Origin: Halocafeteria seosinensis
Lineage: Eukaryota; Sar; Bigyra; Bicosoecida
Assembly (NCBI GenBank): GCA_001687465.1
Contig: LVLI01000250.1
Coordinates: 1-64,000 of the forward strand
Length of the DNA stretch: 64,000 bases
Direction of reading: 5' to 3'
Below the pieces are notes generated by a model. The model saw only the letters and a program-made list of their open reading frames with translations, was not told where the DNA came from and did not search any database. How positions within the stretch are numbered: position 1 is the stretch's first letter; each line of letters starts with the position of its first letter. A program made the translations under genes and the position numbers. Positions 48,209 to 59,246 of the stretch are shown here, in pieces.

Positions 48209-51200
48209 ATGGAGAGATACTCCGCTTCGTCCCCGCTGTCCTCTGGGTCACGTAGTGGCCGACATTTTGGGGGCCACCAGCAGCGGACGCGCCCACATGG
48301 ACCATCGCCTATATCGACTCATAATGCGTCCAGAGGTCAATACGAGTCTAATGAGGAGGTTCAGATGAATATTGAGTCTCTTGCGCAGCAGCTATCGTCC
48401 CAAGTGGACTACAATAACGAGCTGTTGCAGCAACTACAGCAGGTGGAAGAGAGGGAATTGAACACCCAAAATGAGCTCCAGGAGACCAAACGGGCTCTTC
48501 GTAATGCGTATTCAGAGCGTGATGCGGCATCGGAGGAGGTTTCTTCGTACAAGTACGTGTTCTCCCTGGCTCCTTGTTGTTGTGTGTGCCCCGTTATCCT
48601 ACCATGGGTCGGGTGTATACTTTTGAACGTCCCCACTTGACCTTGCTGCTCTTGGATACTAATTGTTACTTTACGCTGCAGACGGAAGAATGATCAATTG
48701 GAACATCAGATAGAGCACCTTCGCCGGGACAATTACCAATTACGCACGGATGCTGGCGCTCGGCACCAGGAGATAGAGACTTCAAAGCGATCCAGTGAAA
48801 ACGTTGAGAAACAGATTGCCGATCTGCGGAAGAGGATGTCTGCGAAAGATACCGAATTAGAGCAACTGAGAAATCAACTTCGAGATACGAAAAACGAACT
48901 AGAAGATACCAAAGCTAACGAAGAACAAAACTTGAGATACTGGAAAAACCGAGCAGAAGCCCTGGAAGAGGAGACGGAAAAGCTGCGGGAGCAGCAGACT
49001 CCACTGCATAACAAAATCGAAGAGGCAGACAAGAAAGTTAGCCGTGCACGCCATGACGCTGAAGCGGCACGGAAGTCTCGCGACGAAACAAAGGCCGAAA
49101 TAACGCAGCTGCGACAATACATCAACCGTCTGGAATCAACAGCCCGGGAGTCACAGAGCAAGTCCAGTTATGTCAATGCAACCATTTCGCAATACGAAAC
49201 TCGCATGAATTCTCTGCAAGAGCAATTGGACAATGCCCTAAAACAAGTCGAAGGTATGTGTCGATTGAAGATCTTAGAGTATGCCGAAATCCTCTATGAC
49301 TTTTGTTTTACTTGCAGACCGCGATATTCAAATCCACAATCTTAGCAATCGGATTAGTGATCTCACGGAGCAACTGAACGCTGTCAAAAAAGAATCAAAT
49401 GAATTACAAGAAGAACTTGAGTCAGTGGGATCTGATTTGCTGTCCCAATCTAGGGCGCGAACCTCGGACCAGCAAGCATACGAAAACAGGATACAGTAAG
49501 TTGTATGCACCAACCTGACGAGAAAATGCATCGTATATTGACTACTTTTGTGATGATTGCTCAGAGATACCAAACAACAGCTGCGAGAAGTACAAGAAAA
49601 TTTCAAGAAGGCGCAGGAAGAGTGGTTCCAGGAACGGCAACGCTTGTTGGCGTCGGCCCGAGAAAGTAGATCGGAAGCCGACACGGAATGTGATCGTTTG
49701 CAAGAAGAACTAAATAAGTTAAATTCCGTGCTGCAAGAAACCCGGGACAACCATGAAAAGCGAGTGGAAGAATTGAATGGCTATATCGGTGAACGAGACA
49801 AGGAAATTGAGCAACTGCGGAGACTACTGGAATCGGAACGAGAAAACTCCAGAAAACAAGCGGAAGAAATCCAAGAGAAAGAACGCGGCTATAACGAGGA
49901 AATTAACAGGCTTCAATCTGATTTGTTCTCGCGAACTCAACGGCAAGTTTCTGTCCTTACTGCTTTGAAGAGTACTATGCTAGAGTTAATCTCGGAAGCA
50001 CGTGGTCTACAAGACGACAACCAAGCGAATGCGACAGACATCCAGTCCATTCGAGAGCAAGTCGAAAAGGCTAAGTCGGAGTCGGAAAACGAGAATGAAC
50101 AATGGTTCAACCAAATTAAACGGAGCATGCTAACCTTGTTAGATGGTATTGGCTCTGCGAGAGCTGAATCATCCAGACGAAAGGAAGAAGCGGACCAAAG
50201 TGAAGCCAAGTTTGAAGAAGCTCGTAGAGAGGTAGGTTGTTGGTCAGGCGGTAGTGTCGTTATTTTGTTCTTCTACTTTCTTGACGTGTTTCTTTTTTTC
50301 TCAAACAGATGATATCGATGGAAGAAGATGTATCTTCCCTGAAACACTCACTAAGCGCTGCTGAAGATCGTCTAAGTGCGCAAGCGGATGAATATCAAAG
50401 GCAACTCAACTCCCTAAAAGGTATGTTTTTCATACTGTTCTAAGGAAGAGTCGGAACTATATATTGTTTGAATAACTACAGAAGAAGGAAGCTCAACGTC
50501 GGAAGCCGTCGCCGATGCGGAGTCGCGCTTAGAACGTGTACAGAAGCAATTGCGGACAGCCAACTCCCATAACACAGAACTTCAAACCACTAATGCTCGT
50601 CTCTCATCCGAACTAGCAGATGTCAAGTCGAGGTTAAACGGGCGAATTAGCTCCCTTGAAGAGCAGAACACCAAGCTTGAGGTACGGTCCTGTCCATGAA
50701 ATGATTTGATTTGAGGCGTACATAGTAGTTTCGTTTGCAATATGACAGGACGAAGAAAAAGAATACCAGGTGAAGGTTTCCAGACTAGAGAGTCAAATTG
50801 AGCAGCTGCGCCAAGATAAGGATCAAGCGAATGAAGATAACGAACGACTCCGCAACGAAATTTCGGAGTTGAAGGAGACCAACGAGGAGCTTGAGAACGC
50901 GGTGCAAGAGCAGAAGACATCCAGCAGCTCTCAGCTGAAAGCTACAGCGTCATCGCTGACGAACCTCCAAACTCAACTACGTCAAAAGGATACACTTCTG
51001 GCAACGTTGCGGAAACAGAATAGTGAGTTGCAGCGAGAAAATGACTCTTTGCGCTCAGAATTAGATGCCAGCTCCTACCGCGTTCCGAAAAGCGCCCCGA
51101 ATCCTCCGAGTACCAGTCACGAAAGTTCGCCGACTTCCTATTCCGTCAATCCAAGCAAGATTTCAGCGCGGTTGCAGGCATCGCTAAGAAACGAAGAGAA

Positions 51201-51357
51201 CGGCCCTAACTCTCCTGATACCGCGCAAGGGTCACCATCGACTACTGAACATGCGCAGTATGCATCACCCTCAAAGAAAAAATCCCCAGCCAAGACCGGC
51301 AATGGGCTGGGAAACAACTCCACAAGTGACTCCGCAAACGACAGTGTCGAGCAATAG
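48209..51357 (+). CDS. Long coiled-coil protein of unknown function
   Basis: Seven exons (48209-48552, 48682-49253, 49318-49495, 49565-50231, 50309-50420, 50482-50681, 50749-51357) encode 893 aa. After a Ser/Gly/Arg-rich start, almost the whole chain (about residues 55-795) is heptad-rich Glu/Gln/Lys/Leu coiled coil, with repeats such as LRDTKNELEDTK, RLQEELNKLNSVLQE and QIEQLRQDKDQANE. The last 100 residues are Ser/Pro/Asn-rich and disordered. No motor, FHA or centrosomal domain is recognised. Such proteins are often basal-body, Golgi or nuclear scaffold components. That is only a guess here, though the divergent PIP5K, myosins and kinesin nearby make a cytoskeletal role plausible. Confidence 0.85.
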
Positions 51358-51522
51358 ACCCGACCAAAATACTACCGGCAGGTCTCGGAGAGAAGGTTAC
51401 GATAGGCACTGAATGACAGTAATACCCCCCAATGTCATCCATTCTACTCCTCACATTCAGTAATATACTAAATGATAAATGTTAATAGTACCACAGCACC
51501 ATGTTACAAAGCGTAACTTGCA

Positions 51523-54500
51523 CTACTTCTCAAGTATAGGGTGCTTTAAAAAGCGTGGGTTTCGGTGGACCGCCGAGTTTGCCTCCGCAGCTGCAATAGA
51601 ATTATTAAAACAACCCGAGCAAAGGGCATCAAGCGTCTTTTCAACCGATTTTAACGCGAAATTTCCGTGAATTTTGCGCCGTTCGCGGGACTCGTCAACA
51701 AGGGTCGGCCAGATGTGATCCCACGCTGAAATGTCGTCATCGTTATACCATAGCGCAGTCGGGTCCAAAGATGTAACACGCCATTTGAGGTAAGCCAGAT
51801 ATAGAGGATCACTGATGATTCTCGCCCCTTTGCGGACGAATTCAGTCTCACTAGAAGAGACCAGCTCTTCGAGACCAGCTCTACGCAACATGGAAGCTCC
51901 CACCTGATTCCTCCAGATGTGTCCATGGTAAACCAGAGGCACGACGCCTACATGAACCATATTCTGAAGCAAAGGATATGAAAACAATTATCTTCTAGGA
52001 TCTAGGCAAGACGCAGAGAGTGAGTCATAAGCGTACCTGGACCGAATTACATGCTCCAAATGGAGTGGAATCAATTCCCACATCCATGTCAGCAAGGTGC
52101 CGTAGGAACTCCGAAGGGCCCAATCGGGCATGCAGAATTGTCTTAACTCGGGTCGAATCCTGCAAAGCCACACCAATTTGTAAACTCTCGCTTCATAAAA
52201 CATAACAAAACGATTTGCAAACAGTACCAGAAGATGTAAGGCTTCGTCAATGGCTTTGCTAGCCGCAAGAGGTGTCAAAGCGGTACTATCATCCAGTCCA
52301 GGGGAGAAGTGGAGTTCATAGTTATAGTTTCCCAGGTCCAGAGCTTCTCGGATGAGCTTTCCGATGTGGACTAGATGATGGTGTAAGATCTTAACCTTTG
52401 TCCACGGAAACGACAACTTAATTGTACGGGAAGGCATAGAACCGCCTTGAAAAGGGTAAACTTTTGCCAGCTCTAACGGAGTAATATTCCCCGCCGTTGT
52501 TGACATCCCCGTGCTTTCAGTAAATTGGGCAAACGTACTCTGAAATTGCGCGTACGCAGTGACGTTGGAGACTTTGCTGGAATACTCATTCTTCAGGGGT
52601 TTGAAAGATACGCCCATTCCTGGCACCAGAATCAACTGTTCGCTGTATCTCCCTTGTGCGAATTGTTCAACACGTGAGAAGATATCTGGTCTTGCAATTC
52701 TTAACCGATTTACGAAATCAACACTAGGAGATTCACGATATGTTCTGAGGTGGGCCACGGGGTCTTCGTATGCCTCGACGAGTCGCCTAGGTATCTGTCT
52801 CAAATGATAATCTGCCTTGATCGTGCTCGCGGCTGGAGGGTTTAAGGCATTGTTCTCATAATATTTGGAAGGGTATGCGGTTTTACCTTCGTAAACTCGA
52901 AGAGCGCTCTTTATCTGTTCTACAAGACACTCTTCAGGACAAGTCATCCCGTCCATTTCCATCCGAGCAGTTACTTGTTCGTAGGCCGTTTGCAATGGAG
53001 TCGCAACCTCAGCTTCCCATCCACCGATGAAGTAATCGAGCAACGCACCGTGTGTGCTCGATGAGTGTCCATAGCTTACAATCTGAAGAGGGGCTAGTTG
53101 TAGATTCGCAATGACAATGTCTTGAGGGTGCATCCCCACCTGAGTATAGTAAACGACATCAAATGCTTCCGCAAGCAGCTGTTTTGCAAGACGGTTTACA
53201 TCGGCATAGCTAGCTGCTGAAGCCAGGTGATGAATCTTATCAAATTCTGGGTGGTCCTTATCGTTGAGCGTAAACATATTGCTGTCCAGGAATAGCAGAT
53301 GAACCTCATATCGTGGATTTGAGAGAAGCTGTTGAACGAATGCTTCAAAGTTTCGGAAAACTGAATGAGTATCAAACCATTGAGCCGAGACGACGAGGAT
53401 TTTGGGAACGGTACTTGGCGATGCAACTACGAAAGAAGACGCTAGCGATATCGACATAGGAAGATTGCTCCACTGACAGGACATTAGAATTGACACGCTA
53501 AGCTGAACAAAGCCTTCACTCAAGTAAAATTGCGCTTACCATTTGCTCTTCGTTGAGGCTTTGTTTCAGGGTCGTTTCAGACCGTTCGTTAGTATAGCTC
53601 ACGTGGAAGTACCGATGCTGTTGTTTCAAAGTTAACGAAGGCATATTGATGACCCACTTTTCCACCCTCTGTAGCAACAGAACGTCTTCCTCCACGGCCT
53701 TCAGGAACTGGTGAGAGTCTGTTAACGTGATGATTATTACAAGTTGGGAAAGTAGATGGTGTACTAAGAAAATTACCCACTTACTGTCAAAATTTCCCAC
53801 TGTAGACCTCCAGGAGTCGTGAATTTGCCGCAGAACCACAGGACGAGGAATACCCAACCCGAAAAAGCGCCATCGGACGGTTTCGCCATACGGAGCGAAG
53901 GCAACCTCTTTGTACTTTAAAATATCGTTTTCAGCTGTGGTCATGACACGGATGAAATTTGCCGAAGCGCTGCCACCGTCCATGTACATTGTTACCATTC
54001 GTTCGAACCACGTGTCGTATAGGTGTGGACTCATCTCGAAGAGTAAAGAGTTTCGCAAGAACGCATCCCCAAAAGGGCAGTACAGCAAAATTATGGCGGC
54101 AATGGAGGGGTTGCGGAATTCAGCAAATCTCATTAAAACTGGCCCAGTTGACCGGTCAGAAGCAGCCCTTGAGATAAGACAAAAGCTATATACTGACCGA
54201 GCAGCTGTGTCAGCAGACAATCTCTGTGACAGTGGAGGAACTCATGATAACAGTTAACGCTATCCCTTTACTCCCTTGCTTATCTTACCTCTAGCGGTCC
54301 ACGAAGGATTTCAAAGTTTAGAGAGTCAAACCACCTCACTGCTGCATCCCCAAAGTCGGTGCTTCGATTTTTTGAGCGTAGAGTCTCTAAGTCTGTGGCA
54401 GTGATAACGGCGTAACCAGTGATATAGGCCAGGAGAGGTTCGTAAAGCAGCTCTCACCTTGCTCAAATATACTGTCTAATATCTCTTCACTTCCCGAGAC

Positions 54501-55724
54501 CCAAGCTTCCAAATATTCGTTCGCGGTATGAAACGTGCCAACGGACTTCCCTTTAGTAATCCTCTCCCTTAGCTCACTATTGGCAACGAGTTGGCGAAAC
54601 GCGTTTTCCTCTCTTTCTATGTGCATTAATTCTTCAGAAAAGTCGGCCAGCATTGGGTTGTCGCTGTCCCTGGCCCATTCCTGAAAAGAGTCCGCATGCT
54701 CGGGGAAGAGACCGGAGAGAAAATCTGAATAAGTTTCCCCCATGGAAATACCTTTTCCATTCACGGGGAGGTTCCTGGTGCGAATGTCGGCAGTTTCAGC
54801 GACAGTAGAATTGCGGACAAGAATAGCGAGATTCTTGAGTAGCCATGGGTACTCTTGATGCAGCGAGGAGGACTGCAACATGTCTCTCCGGGCTTTCATG
54901 TTAATCGAGGGATCGAGGATATATCCGTTGTTTTGCAAAAAGCGGTACCATTTGGGGCTGTAACTCTTCTCAACCGTCTTATTTTGGTTTAATAATGCTC
55001 TCCAACGTAGTTCTCCCTTGGCAGGTTCCGACAAGACAATGATTCTCGGCCCCGCTTCGGCTATTGCCTGGATGACGTGGATTGCCGCATCAACCGGGAG
55101 AAGATGAAATAGCTCTACGGCAATGACAATGCTGGGATGGGCAATTGGGATTTTCAGATTTTGATCAGTATACTGAACTGTCATCGTCCGGGAGTAGAAT
55201 TGGTAGAGGTACCGCTCCATTGCTTGCTTTCTCTCCTCTGAAATTCCTGGGGGCCATGGGTGGGCAGTCTTTGCCGAATAGTCCTTCAACAGACTGTTGA
55301 TAATCTCAGGATCTGTAGCTACTTCCCGAGGTAAAGCTTTAGTGGGTAGCCATAAACCCGTGTGCGAGAATTTAGGGTCCCTCATGCTGTAGACTTGACA
55401 TCCGAGTCCCTGTAAGAGATTCAGCATTGCTCCATTTGCCGGTGCCATATCAATGACTGTGCCACATCTTTTGCTTAGAGCAAATGTCGAATTGAGTGCC
55501 TCTGTAAGTGCTGCGGCAGCGTCAAATGCAGAGCTGTAGGAGGGATTCCTGTCAATTGGAGGAGAACTCGGCTCTCGGTTCCCATCTTGCTGGTGAGGTT
55601 GTTGCCGCGGTGTGCTCTTAATGAGCGCCGGTGCCACCAAGCGGTTTTGTGTGCCAAGCAACAGGGTATTCAGGAAGATACCCATGCATGTTATGTGCCA
55701 TATACTGCGCTGGTAGCGGTACAT
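51523..55724 (-). CDS. Methyltransferase fused to an OGT/GT41-like glycosyltransferase
   Basis: Seven exons (55724-54458, 54392-54289, 54223-53785, 53718-53540, 53472-52228, 52159-52037, 51963-51523) encode 1265 aa. The N-terminus has a short hydrophobic signal-anchor-like stretch (ITCMGIFLNTLLLG). Residues about 75-300 look like a SAM-dependent methyltransferase: a VIDMAPANGAMLNLLQGLG glycine loop, SMRDPKF, and ELFHLLPVDAAIHVIQAI. A middle region (about 390-660) is not recognised. The C-terminal 600 residues resemble O-GlcNAc transferase/SPINDLY-type GT41 enzymes: PKILVVSAQWFDTHSVFRNF, LAPLQIVSYGHSSSTHGALL, LILVPGMGVSFKPL, MDVGIDSTPFGACNSVQ and VPLVYHGHIWRNQVGASMLR. No TPRs are evident. A secretory or surface glycan-modifying enzyme is plausible. 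Introns 3 and 4 have alternative acceptors; the chosen ones restore motifs. Confidence 0.75.
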
Positions 55725-56252
55725 AATGGCAAGAGGAATTCTGTGTCAGATGTTTTGTGGCCGTATGATGTGTGCCCAAACGTAACAAAATGTCCCTTTC
55801 TAACTGCACTATAAGTCTATCTCTATCATATACGTCGTCTAAAACACGAACGATCCGAGGCATGGGACTGAAAAACGTCGTCATCTGTACCATATATTTG
55901 CTACAAACGGATGCGTATGCAGCGCTATGAGCTGCCGAGCACCTTCACAAACGTCTTCGTAGCAGCGGGATCGCACGGAGCGTGGAAATTCCGAAGTTCC
56001 GAAGGAGTCGACTTGTTGGTCCAGTTCGTCTCAGGCGACCATACGTGCGCGGATGCATTCTGTTCCCGTTGCTACGTATGTAGCATCACGCAGGCATACA
56101 TATACGAGGGAGTAAGAGTTTTGTTTGGTGGAGAAACAGAGCAGCGCAAGTGAGCAGCGGGTGGTGACCAAGGTGACGTACACTCTTGCTTCTTGCTGCT
56201 GGAGGCATTACCACCTGTATAGGCTCATCAGAGCATTGCTAAGACGCTTAGG
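55725..56252. promoter_or_regulatory. Divergent intergenic region
   Basis: About 530 bp between the fusion gene and the Cys-rich gene, which read away from each other. A plus-strand open frame with an ATG at 55911 (80 residues, Cys-containing) overlaps the likely promoter. It has no splice support or known motif, so it is not called. Confidence 0.4.
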
Positions 56253-57349
56253 ATGAGTGCCAATGTTGGGAGAGGGACTGTGGTGAACGGCGTTGACTAC
56301 GGCAAGTGCACACTATGCAAAATGATCCATTGCTGCCCGTGCCAACCGATGAAGGTAAGCGTGTACGCGGAAAATTCTTGCCATCTCGTACTACTTGCAG
56401 TTCGGATTATATGGAAACTTAATGTATCTTATTTTGCAGTATGAGATTGTGAATGAAGCCATCCCTGACCAGATGACGTTCATTGTGAAACCAGATTCGT
56501 TTTGTTTTGGGATTCCGTGTTACGTGGGCATGAGAAGTATCGATATTCATCGTATGTACTAACACATACGTCCCTGACTTTTGGCTTAAATCACTGTCAA
56601 AGAGTGTCTGAGTTGTATCGAAACAGGGATTTCGAAGAATGGCAACGTTTCCATAGAGAAATGTGCAATCTTCCATAATGCTCGAGTGACTCTTTCAGAC
56701 GTCATCCGGATGGGATATTCTGGAAGTATAGGTTCTGTAAGTGCAGGCAGTAAAACGAAGGCCCTATAGAGCATTGATATAAATGATGCCTTCATGATTG
56801 CAGCAAATTTTGCAATACGATGCCGTGAATTGTTTTCCGGAGATTCGTTCAACTCCAATCGAGCAGCTGCCAAATGATCTGCTATACGATACTAAGGAGA
56901 GCATTAAGCAAGCAGTGAATGACTTTTTGCAGGACAAGAGAGTATCGATGGGTCGTAAGTCTTTATTGTTGGAAATTGTGTATATGTGCAGGTGTAATGT
57001 TGCAAACGAAACATACTTCGCAGGAGAAGACAAGGCGAACAGAGGTTGGACGAATATCTTCACATCCGAAGATGTGGACACGGAAAACCAAAATCAAGAT
57101 GACGAGAACAGACCAATGGTGCAGCAGGTGTCTCCCAACAGCGCGTACGGTCAATCTTACCCTCACAGCAACCTGCCGATGGTGCATCAGAGTTCTCCCA
57201 CACCGGTGATGCATCAGATGCCTCCGCACATTCAGACACTTTCTCATAGCAACCCAGTTCACTCCGATAATGTAGATAATTGCTCTAGAGCTCTTCATAC
57301 AGGAGCATTCGGGGTTGATGATGGGCTCGATGATCGCCTCTTCGTATAG
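56253..57349 (+). CDS. Cysteine-rich protein of unknown function
   Basis: Exons 56253-56354, 56440-56551 and 56603-56736 are followed by 56804-57349, giving up to 297 aa. The N-terminus has CTLCKMIHCCPCQP, a dense Cys cluster, followed by FCFGIPCYVGM and CLSCIETG. These could bind metal or, as in some membrane-associated proteins, be palmitoylated. The last 80 residues are Gln/Pro/His/Ser-rich with repeats of MVHQSSPTP type (residues around MVQQVSP, MVHQSSP, VMHQMPP). An in-frame stretch 56955-57023 has perfect splice signals and a length of 69, a multiple of three. It may therefore be an intron whose removal shortens the protein to about 274 aa. I do not recognise a family. Confidence 0.65.
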
Positions 57350-57575
57350 GAACACTGGGGTTCGATGATCGTTATGCACCTGAAATTCCCAATGGGTTTA
57401 AGTTGAAAGCATCAGCATTTTCGCAAAGAGAATAGAATTATGAGCCGCAGGCGACGGTGTTAACTTGACTACATACTTTGAAATGTGCCCATGAAGCGAG
57501 TCTAGCCCCTCGGAAGGAATCCAAAATTCAACGTTGCCAAGTAGAGCGTTTACACTGTAGGTTGTAACCAGTTAT

Positions 57576-59052
57576 CTAGTTTCCATCAGATGACCGCAAA
57601 TTAGCCAGCGCTCTATCTAGCCTCTGGCAGAATGTATCTATCTCTTCTATTGTTAAACCTAGAGCACATGCACAAGTAATGTAGTTGTTAGGATATGAGC
57701 CACTATTGCAGCCCCAATTCTCGAACGTGACACTACCGATTTCTTTGGAAGATCCTTGGGCAATCACACGAGCGCCAGAGATTCCGCGATGGAACAATTT
57801 ACTCCCGAACTCTGTACAAGCATTGGAATCTGTGTACGCGCTCAAAGTGAACGCCATAGATATCGGGTTATCCGGGCTTGAGAGAACTCTTTCTCCGTGT
57901 TTCTCTGCAATTGTCTGTAGCTGATCCTTGAGATAGCGAAACCTCTCTTTTCTCGATTCCCTAAGCTGTTTCCATCCTTCCTTCCCCAAAGAAAGGAGTG
58001 TAATAAACAAGTCGACTATAGGTGAAGAGCTGGCACGACCCGGATATACTTTACTGACACTATCTATCATTGACTTGTCCGGAGACGCCACAACAGCTCC
58101 CCCTACTGGGACACAGAAATTTTTATCCGTAGACTGCACAACAGCATCCACTCTGCCTATTCGTATAGCCTCATTCACGTTATGTGTTAGTTTGCTCGAC
58201 TGCACTCCGTATGCGTTGTTAATGACGTGCGGGACATCGTACTGCCGACATAGCTTCGCTACCTCGTCCACTTTATCACATCCCCGCGGCGCAAAACAGC
58301 TCGTCGTTGTCACTACGCATAGGATATCATTGACAGAGTATTTTCCAAATATCCTCTCTATAGAGTCAACATCCGTAGTTAACTGATCGCTCGTATCTCT
58401 TATCGTATCTATAACTATTGGGTGCATTCCAGCCGTAAATATTGCTTTGACACAGGCTTTCTGGTCCACTCTCGACCATATCACATACCTGATCAATATA
58501 GTGCAGTGCAAAGCACAACTATCATATTTTCCTTTCTGGTAATTTGTATCTGCCTTGGACTTACTTTGCTTCGGGGCGAATACCCGCTATTGCCCTCATG
58601 GTTAAGGTCATTGTCATGCCTGTCGCGACGGGGAGGACTAATGCAGATTTCAGTCTCTGCAGTCCAGCTTCTCGAAGTGCTTGGAGTGCGAGTACATTTG
58701 TCAGCTGGTAAATCAGTGAGGAGCCCGCTGCTTTGGGTTGAACAGCACCAATATCTCCCGATCTCCCCACCCCATGCGCTAATCCAAAGTGTCGCCGACG
58801 TACCAGAGGTGATATAATGCGGCCCTCGCGTTCCCCCACTCCCACGTTCGTTTCAAAATTGTTGCTGTCCATGATGGCGAGTTCCTGCAGAACGTACTCT
58901 ATGGTGGAATCGCTCCATCCTGTCTCAGGGAGATTACGGTGCGTCAATAATGTGCGTACAGCATTTTGACGCTGTCGCAGAGATTGCAGACCTTGCCCCA
59001 GGTAGCTCTTTGGGACAAAATTCTCGGCTAACGCCAGATTTTCTTCGTTCAT
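57576..59052 (-). CDS. SEPSECS: O-phosphoseryl-tRNA(Sec) selenium transferase (SepSecS)
   Basis: Two exons (59052-58565 and 58488-57576) encode 466 aa. Family hallmarks are ETGWSDSTIEYVLQELAIMDSNNF, the GVGEREGRI loop, FGLAHGVGRSGDI, ALVLPVATGM, a DQKACVKAI block, and the PLP lysine region STDKNFCVPVGG. The enzyme converts phosphoseryl-tRNA(Sec) to selenocysteyl-tRNA(Sec) in the cytosol. The organism must therefore encode selenoproteins. Length is slightly under the usual 500 residues, mostly from a shorter C-terminus. The gene converges with the Cys-rich gene upstream in the window, with about 230 bp between stops. Confidence 0.95.
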
Positions 59053-59246
59053 TTTATTTATTCATTTGAAAAAAAAAAAACCTACCTATCAATGTACCAG
59101 GGGATACAATACAATACTTCGATGGGAGAGAAGCTCAATGAATGCCTGCATTTGTGAAGTTCATTAGATGGTCTATTTAAGATGTATTGAGTGGCATCTT
59201 GCTCACACCACGGGGACTACCAGTGGAGGATAGAGGATTTTATAAA

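Noticed and set aside
53503..53539. A 37-bp intron in the fusion gene
   Set aside because: A second acceptor at 53473 gives a 67-bp intron in the same frame, matching the usual size here, so the very short intron is less likely.
55911..56153. Possible 80-residue Cys-containing protein on the plus strand
   Set aside because: It has an ATG but no splice support, motif or homologue, and it covers the likely promoter between divergent genes.
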